Source: a bacterium (lineage in GTDB: Bacteria > Zhuqueibacterota > Zhuqueibacteria > Thermofontimicrobiales > Thermofontimicrobiaceae). From it: 11,741 nucleotides of DNA. Shown one piece after another: positions 7,700 to 11,741 of the stretch. Below the pieces are notes generated by a model, which did no database searches, had not been told where the DNA came from, and worked only from the letters and a program-made list of their open reading frames with translations. Position 1 is the stretch's first letter; each line of letters starts with the position of its first letter. The translations under genes and the position numbers were made by a program. Where the stretch lies: positions 1-11,741 of the forward strand of contig JALOPY010000026.1 in the NCBI GenBank assembly GCA_025453735.1, in the 5' to 3' direction.

Positions 7700-7715
7700 T
7701 GGTACGGTACTTGCA
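7700..7715 (+). promoter_or_regulatory. Sigma-54 (RpoN) type -24/-12 promoter
   Basis: TGGTACG (7700-7706), four bases, then TTGCA (7711-7715) matches the RpoN consensus TGGCACG-N4-TTGCW at every position but one C-to-T, which is commonly tolerated. The invariant GG (7701-7702) and GC (7713-7714) are separated by exactly 10 bp. It lies in the gap after the GT2 gene, about 160 bp before the start codon of the secreted glycosidase, and points at it. RpoN promoters need an AAA+ activator bound upstream; none is encoded here, and I could not identify its binding sites. Confidence 0.6.
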
Positions 7716-7877
7716 TTTTGAAGTTGGTGCCACGTTTGAGAATTAAATTTAGTCACATTAATTTTAAGAACGTTAGCCATTTTGATTTTAATTCAGTGAT
7801 TGATTTGCTGATTGCAGCTTTGTAAGTCAATTTCAATCATGAAACGAAATGATCGTTACGTTTTGGAAGGAGAACCA

Positions 7878-9488
7878 ATGCTCAGAGTCACAATTTCAGC
7901 CAAGATATTTCTCGTTTCAATTTTAATCAGTTGCCCAATCTTGAGTATGGCAACTCAATTGGAATTGTACATGGCAGATCCTGAAGTTCGCATTGCCCAG
8001 AAGATCTACTGCCAAATCAAAGATGTCGCGCCGACTGATAAATTGCAAGTGACTCTTGATGGAAAAATAATATTTGCCAGGAATAGCAATCTGCGATCCG
8101 AAGAGATTGTGCTTGTCGATTACCGCAATCAAAAAGCTGGCGTCCATAGCTTATCTGTAAAAATCATTGATCAAAATGGCTCGACAAAAGCAGCCGTCAC
8201 AAAGACCTGGACGACCCTCCATAACGGAATTCCTGTTGTTGGAATCGATGAAAATAATGCGATTCGCGTAAATGGAGAATTGTTTTTTCCGATTTACGTC
8301 GCGCTAAATGAGAGCGATTTTAATTATTGGATCGATCGCGGCTATATCAATACGGGAACCAAAATGTATTATCAAAGTGATAATAACTACACACTAACGA
8401 CTTATAAAAATTGGTTAGATATCTGTTCTGCAATCGGCGCAAGGAATATTGGACCGGTCACACGATGGAATGGATTGGGCGAGAATATTCATGGCAAAGG
8501 CAATGATCTTGAACAAATGAAAGCGTATGTTTCGAGCTTGAAAAATCATCCGGGCGTTTTAGGCTGGCAATGGTCTGATGAGCCTAATGGCGGAGGTAAT
8601 GACAATCGTGCCCAGCCTGATGAAATTCGATCATGGACAGATTTATGCCATCAACATGACACCAACCATCCTCATTTTGTAAATTTAGGTAATGCATATC
8701 ATTATGGCCAGGATAGCAATTTTGCAATAAATCTCTGCCAGGAATATAGCTACCTCTATGGATCAAAATATTTCTCTGGCGAGAAAAAACTGTTGGCTGA
8801 TATTCAGGGATTAGATTATTACCCAATTGAGTATGCAACGAAAGCTCCGCTTGAAGCAAGTTTCGAGAATATGGCAGAAGCGTTTGATCGATTGAGAGAA
8901 TATAACTACGATCTATGTCCCATTCTCTCCTGGATCGAGAATTGTGATATTCATCCGGATGATAATGGCGATGGCTTGGCTGATGGTCCTCCAGGGAGCG
9001 CTTATGCCTGGACGCCTGCCCCAACACCTGCTGAAATGTGGGCTGAATATTGGATAAAAGTAATTCATGGTGTGAAAGGATTTAAAGTCCACCCGTTCTT
9101 TGCTTCTGATGGTACGGCTCAACCCCCCAGAAATAATGAAACTTTAGCAAAATTCAAGCGCTGGATTGACGATTTAAAAGGCGCTGTTCTGGGCGCTGAT
9201 TATAGCAGCAATCAAATCGACGTCAAAGAACTTAGCGGCGGCAGAATTGATGTCATGGCGAAAGAATTTAATGGAATGGGTTACCTGTTCACCGGCAACC
9301 TGAAAAGACAATCGGAACGAGCAAGATTTTCCGTTGCCGGACTTCGCTCAGGATCAAAAATTCAAGTTTATGGGGAAGATAGAACGATTACATCGGGGAA
9401 TGGCTACTTCGAGGATTCTTTTAATCCGTTGGATGTTCATATCTATATTTTATTAGCGCCACCAGGGAATTTGCGCATCGGGCAATAG
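7878..9488 (+). CDS. Secreted TIM-barrel glycoside hydrolase (clan GH-A-like)
   Basis: The 536-residue protein has a signal peptide with a likely cleavage after 'LSMA' (residue 25). A beta-sandwich of about 90 residues follows (26-115). The TIM barrel (about 125-435) opens with 'IRVNGELFFPIYVA'. 'HPGVLGWQWSDEPN' (224-237) places Glu235 where clan GH-A enzymes carry the acid/base at the end of strand 4. 'GLDYYP' (311-316) marks a later strand, and 'PILSWIE' (348-354) offers Glu354 as nucleophile candidate. A calcium-loop-like 'DDNGDGLAD' (361-369) lies in the next loop. A small beta domain (about 445-528) ends the protein, whose last residues 'APPGNLRIGQ' look like the start of an fn3 linker cut short. 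The start uses GGAAGGAG (7865-7872); an in-frame TTG at 7812 would bury the signal peptide. Placement among glycosyltransferases suggests a PslG-like role, trimming or releasing polymer in the periplasm or outside. The GH family and substrate are unassigned. Confidence 0.82.
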   Translation: MLRVTISAKIFLVSILISCPILSMATQLELYMADPEVRIAQKIYCQIKDVAPTDKLQVTLDGKIIFARNSNLRSEEIVLVDYRNQKAGVHSLSVKIIDQNGSTKAAVTKTWTTLHNGIPVVGIDENNAIRVNGELFFPIYVALNESDFNYWIDRGYINTGTKMYYQSDNNYTLTTYKNWLDICSAIGARNIGPVTRWNGLGENIHGKGNDLEQMKAYVSSLKNHPGVLGWQWSDEPNGGGNDNRAQPDEIRSWTDLCHQHDTNHPHFVNLGNAYHYGQDSNFAINLCQEYSYLYGSKYFSGEKKLLADIQGLDYYPIEYATKAPLEASFENMAEAFDRLREYNYDLCPILSWIENCDIHPDDNGDGLADGPPGSAYAWTPAPTPAEMWAEYWIKVIHGVKGFKVHPFFASDGTAQPPRNNETLAKFKRWIDDLKGAVLGADYSSNQIDVKELSGGRIDVMAKEFNGMGYLFTGNLKRQSERARFSVAGLRSGSKIQVYGEDRTITSGNGYFEDSFNPLDVHIYILLAPPGNLRIGQ

Positions 9489-9509
9489 GTGTTCTTTTAA
9501 ATACAAAAC

Positions 9510-10466
9510 ATGGATATCTCAATCATAATTGTAAATTGGAATTCAGCAAATTATCTGCGCAAATGTCTCGGAAGTATTTTTGATCAAACCAAAAATATAG
9601 AATTCGAAATTATCGTTATTGATAATGCATCGTTTGATGGCTCAGATCAAATCGTCAAGGAAGAATTTCCTGACGTTCAATTCATTCAAAGCGATCAGAA
9701 CATTGGTTTTGCCCGGGCAAATAATTTGGGTTTTCAATATGCCTCTGGTGAAATTTTGCTGTTTCTCAATCCGGATATCGAGGTCATTGGCTCTGCTATC
9801 GAAAGAATGTTTTCGCAGCTAAAATCATTGCCGGATGCCGGGGCGGTTGGCTGCCGATTGGTTAATGCAGATTTTTCGGTACAGACGGACTGTATTCAAA
9901 ATTTTCCAACGATACTGAATCAAGCGCTTGGCATCGATTATTTAATGGACCGTTTTCCAAATTTCAAATTATGGGGCAAGACACCATTATATTCAAAAAA
10001 CGAAAAACCAATTGCTGTGAATGTCATCATTGGCGCCTGCATTATGATCAGGAGAAATCTGTTTGAAAAAATTGGGAGGTTCACTTCAGACTATTTCATG
10101 TATTCAGAGGATGTCGATCTTTGTTATAAAATCAAAAAAGCTCAAAGCAACGTCTATTATCTTAATGAAATAGAAATGATCCATTATGGCGGAAAGAGCA
10201 GTATGCATATCCAGAATAGCTTTTTTCGGGCGCTGCAAATTAAGCAATCCAGAATGATTTTCTTTAAAAAAACAAAAGGCAATTTATATGCAAAAGCATA
10301 TAAATTTGTGATGTTCCTGATCAGCATCGTTCGAATTCTGTTGATTTATATGCTATTGCCGTTTCAAAAATTAATTTCCAAAAATGAAAATTTAATTCAT
10401 TCGCTGCACAAATGGAAAAGCGTGTTAAAATGGTCATTTGGAATTCATGAGTATATAAAGAACTGA
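9510..10466 (+). CDS. GT2-family glycosyltransferase, WbbL/rhamnosyltransferase-like
   Basis: The 318-residue enzyme begins with 'ISIIIVNWNSANYLRKCL' (3-20), the signature opening of the WbbL-type GT2 subgroup. 'VIDNASFDGS' (36-45) and 'NIGFARANN' (64-72) are the nucleotide-binding loops. 'LNPDI' (86-90) carries the DxD-equivalent (NPD). 'YFMYSEDVDLCYK' (195-207) contains the Glu-Asp pair that acts as catalytic base, and 'IHYGGKSS' (224-231) is also typical. A hydrophobic helix at about 263-285 suggests membrane attachment. Many relatives transfer rhamnose, but no dTDP-rhamnose genes are in the window, so donor specificity is not assigned. It starts 21 bp after the glycosidase stop, without a clear ribosome binding site, which suggests translation or transcription coupled to that gene. 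Confidence 0.9.
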   Translation: MDISIIIVNWNSANYLRKCLGSIFDQTKNIEFEIIVIDNASFDGSDQIVKEEFPDVQFIQSDQNIGFARANNLGFQYASGEILLFLNPDIEVIGSAIERMFSQLKSLPDAGAVGCRLVNADFSVQTDCIQNFPTILNQALGIDYLMDRFPNFKLWGKTPLYSKNEKPIAVNVIIGACIMIRRNLFEKIGRFTSDYFMYSEDVDLCYKIKKAQSNVYYLNEIEMIHYGGKSSMHIQNSFFRALQIKQSRMIFFKKTKGNLYAKAYKFVMFLISIVRILLIYMLLPFQKLISKNENLIHSLHKWKSVLKWSFGIHEYIKN

Positions 10467-10500
10467 CCCCAAAATAAATATTTTTATTTTCTGTCTGACA

Positions 10501-10512
10501 ATCAATATTGAT
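10501..10512. promoter_or_regulatory. 12-bp perfect palindrome before the SGNH-like gene
   Basis: ATCAATATTGAT is a perfect dyad, 32 bp before the next start codon. Just upstream, AAAATAAA (10471-10478) and TTTATTTT (10483-10490) form an all-A/T stem with a 4-nt loop. It is too weak to call a terminator. A regulator site is possible, but AT-rich palindromes of this size also occur by chance. Confidence 0.2.
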
Positions 10513-10544
10513 AATCAAGGTTAATTTCGAGGTGGAGGCCTGAC

Positions 10545-11741
10545 ATGTTAAACAAAAAAGGATTATCGGTAATTGGGGGAATAGCTGCGTTTCTGTTTTT
10601 TGCTTCGTATTCATTTGCCCAGGGTATTGTGATCAATCACACCGCGGTAGAACAATTCGATTCAATTCCACAAGAGTGGATTGTCAAGGCAAAAAATCAA
10701 TTTAAATTTCACTATCAGCACCGATCCCATGGAAATCAGATCGTTAAAGGCGCTGATAGCATTGCTACACCTCTTTATTCCCTCGCCCGAAAAGAAGAGT
10801 CACTTCCTGATGTCGCAAACGCATTGAACATGTATGAAGATCTCTTTCCGGCTGAATGCGAATATTGGGCAGGCGATCCCCCAGTGATACCAGCGTTAGA
10901 AAAATATCCATCCATCAATGTATCAATGTGGACCTGGTGCACCGAGTTATTTCGTAAACCTCAGTCCCAAATGGACAATTATTTTGAGGGTATGGAAGCG
11001 CTGGAAAAGAAATACCCGAATGTTCAATTTATCTATATGACCGGAAATGCGCAATCCTGGCACGGTCATCATACCTACACAAGTGACAGCGAAGGTTACA
11101 ATAGCTTTTTGGATAATGAAATTATCAGAAAATATTGTAAAGAAAATAACAAAATTTTATTTGATTTTGGTGATATTGATGCCTGGTACAATGGCGAGAT
11201 GGCGACGTGTGAATATAATGGAAACGCTTTTCCTCGCGAACATGATCGATATAATAAAGAAGAGACAGGGCATACCTCTTACGAAAACTGTGAGAATAAA
11301 GCAAAAGCGTTGTGGTATATGATGGCTGTGCTTGCAGGCTGGACGCCGGATCAGACGCCTGTAGAACTGGTGATGTTTGAAGGGCGCATCGAGGGTAATG
11401 CTGTTGAATTGATCTGGAAAACAGCATCGGAAAGCAATAACTATGGTTTTGAAATTGAACGGTCATCCGAGTTGAAGCGATTCCAAAAGATAGCATTTAT
11501 TAGTGGCAATGCCACGACGTCACAACCGAAGGTATATCAATTTTTAGATGCCGACCCACCCCACGGCATCGCGTACTATCGTCTGAAACAGATTGATTTT
11601 AATGGTACGGCTAATTATTCTCCAGAAATTGAGATAACAGTCAGCGGGAATCTGCAAAAATCCTATACCTTGAACCAAAACTATCCCAATCCCTTTAATC
11701 CAATCACAGTGATTTCTTATTCATTGCCAGATCTGCAAAAG
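10545..11741 (+). CDS. Secreted SGNH-like hydrolase with C-terminal sorting domain (3' end beyond window)
   Basis: The frame is open from the ATG to the last base (399 codons, no stop), so the gene is cut only by the window edge. GGTGGAGG (10531-10538) is a strong ribosome binding site. A signal peptide ends at 'SYSFA' (25). The catalytic-type region (about 50-270) has 'FHYQHRSHGNQI' (55-66), an H-x-S-x-G motif with Ser61 as candidate nucleophile. 'IYMTGNAQ' (163-170), 'ILFDFGDIDAWYNG' (204-217) and 'GHTSYENCENKAKALWYMM' (242-260, His243 as candidate catalytic His) follow. The pattern recalls SGNH/GDSL-type esterases. Next comes the beta-sandwich beginning 'PVELVMFEG' (272-280), with 'WKTASESNNYGFEIERS' at 291-307. 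The first part of a 'NYPNPFNP' (379-386) sorting-type domain ends the visible sequence; this C-terminal type routes proteins through type IX or related secretion in FCB bacteria. In this locus it may deacylate or otherwise modify the polymer at the surface. Family placement is by motif memory. Confidence 0.75.
   Translation, partial: MLNKKGLSVIGGIAAFLFFASYSFAQGIVINHTAVEQFDSIPQEWIVKAKNQFKFHYQHRSHGNQIVKGADSIATPLYSLARKEESLPDVANALNMYEDLFPAECEYWAGDPPVIPALEKYPSINVSMWTWCTELFRKPQSQMDNYFEGMEALEKKYPNVQFIYMTGNAQSWHGHHTYTSDSEGYNSFLDNEIIRKYCKENNKILFDFGDIDAWYNGEMATCEYNGNAFPREHDRYNKEETGHTSYENCENKAKALWYMMAVLAGWTPDQTPVELVMFEGRIEGNAVELIWKTASESNNYGFEIERSSELKRFQKIAFISGNATTSQPKVYQFLDADPPHGIAYYRLKQIDFNGTANYSPEIEITVSGNLQKSYTLNQNYPNPFNPITVISYSLPDLQK

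Noticed and set aside
8584..9027. 147-codon minus-strand open frame opposite the glycosidase
   Set aside because: It is a shadow of the + strand gene, with His/Arg/Ser-rich residues of no recognisable family and no ribosome binding site.
10471..10490. A/T-only hairpin after the WbbL-like gene as a terminator
   Set aside because: The stem has no G-C pairs and no separate T-tract follows it, so it is too weak to call.
11125..11496. 123-codon minus-strand open frame opposite the SGNH-like gene
   Set aside because: The + strand frame there is continuous, has a signal peptide and recognisable domains; the minus frame has none.

Overview
The window is part of an exopolysaccharide (EPS) or capsule biosynthesis and export locus from an AT-rich, diderm bacterium. 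All eight genes I can support lie on the + strand. The last gene carries the '(P)VEL..F' beta-sandwich with the 'W-x-T-A-S-E-x-N-N-x-G-F-E-I-E-R' signature, followed by the start of a 'Y-P-N-P-F-N-P' C-terminal sorting-type domain. These are typical of FCB-superphylum bacteria (Bacteroidota, Ignavibacteria, Calditrichota, KSB1-like lineages). Clear GGGAG/GGAGG ribosome binding sites stand before most genes, which argues against classical Bacteroidota and for a Calditrichota/KSB1/Ignavibacteria-like host. This assignment is inference; no rRNA or other taxonomic marker is present.

Layout. Bases 1-881 hold no convincing gene: a likely intrinsic terminator (166-199) for something upstream, a 122-bp GC-rich nested-palindrome repeat (244-365), then about 500 bp of AT-rich sequence leading into the locus. 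Next comes the export machinery: an outer-membrane polysaccharide export protein (882-1799) and a Wzz-type co-polymerase fused to a BY-kinase (1941-4130). A 229-bp gap with a plausible promoter and an overlapping palindrome precedes a Gfo/Idh/MocA sugar-nucleotide oxidoreductase (4360-5382) and a GT4 glycosyltransferase (5394-6641). A GT2 glycosyltransferase (6785-7651) follows. Then comes a secreted TIM-barrel glycoside hydrolase (7878-9488), preceded by a near-perfect sigma-54 (-24/-12) promoter at 7700-7715. A WbbL-like GT2 (9510-10466) and a secreted SGNH-like hydrolase (10545 to beyond the window end) close the window; the last is truncated only by the window edge.

How it fits together. 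The oxidoreductase would make a modified nucleotide sugar and the three glycosyltransferases would assemble the repeat unit. The co-polymerase/BY-kinase would set chain length and work with the outer-membrane channel in export. The two secreted enzymes (glycosidase, candidate esterase) would trim or modify the polymer in the periplasm or at the surface, as PslG and AlgX/AlgJ-type proteins do in other systems. The initiating phosphoglycosyltransferase, Wzx flippase, Wzy polymerase and a tyrosine phosphatase are absent and presumably lie outside. The locus type is familiar. The least ordinary parts are the sigma-54-type signal in front of the glycosidase, the pairing of a glycosidase with a sorting-domain hydrolase, and the three-way-junction repeat.
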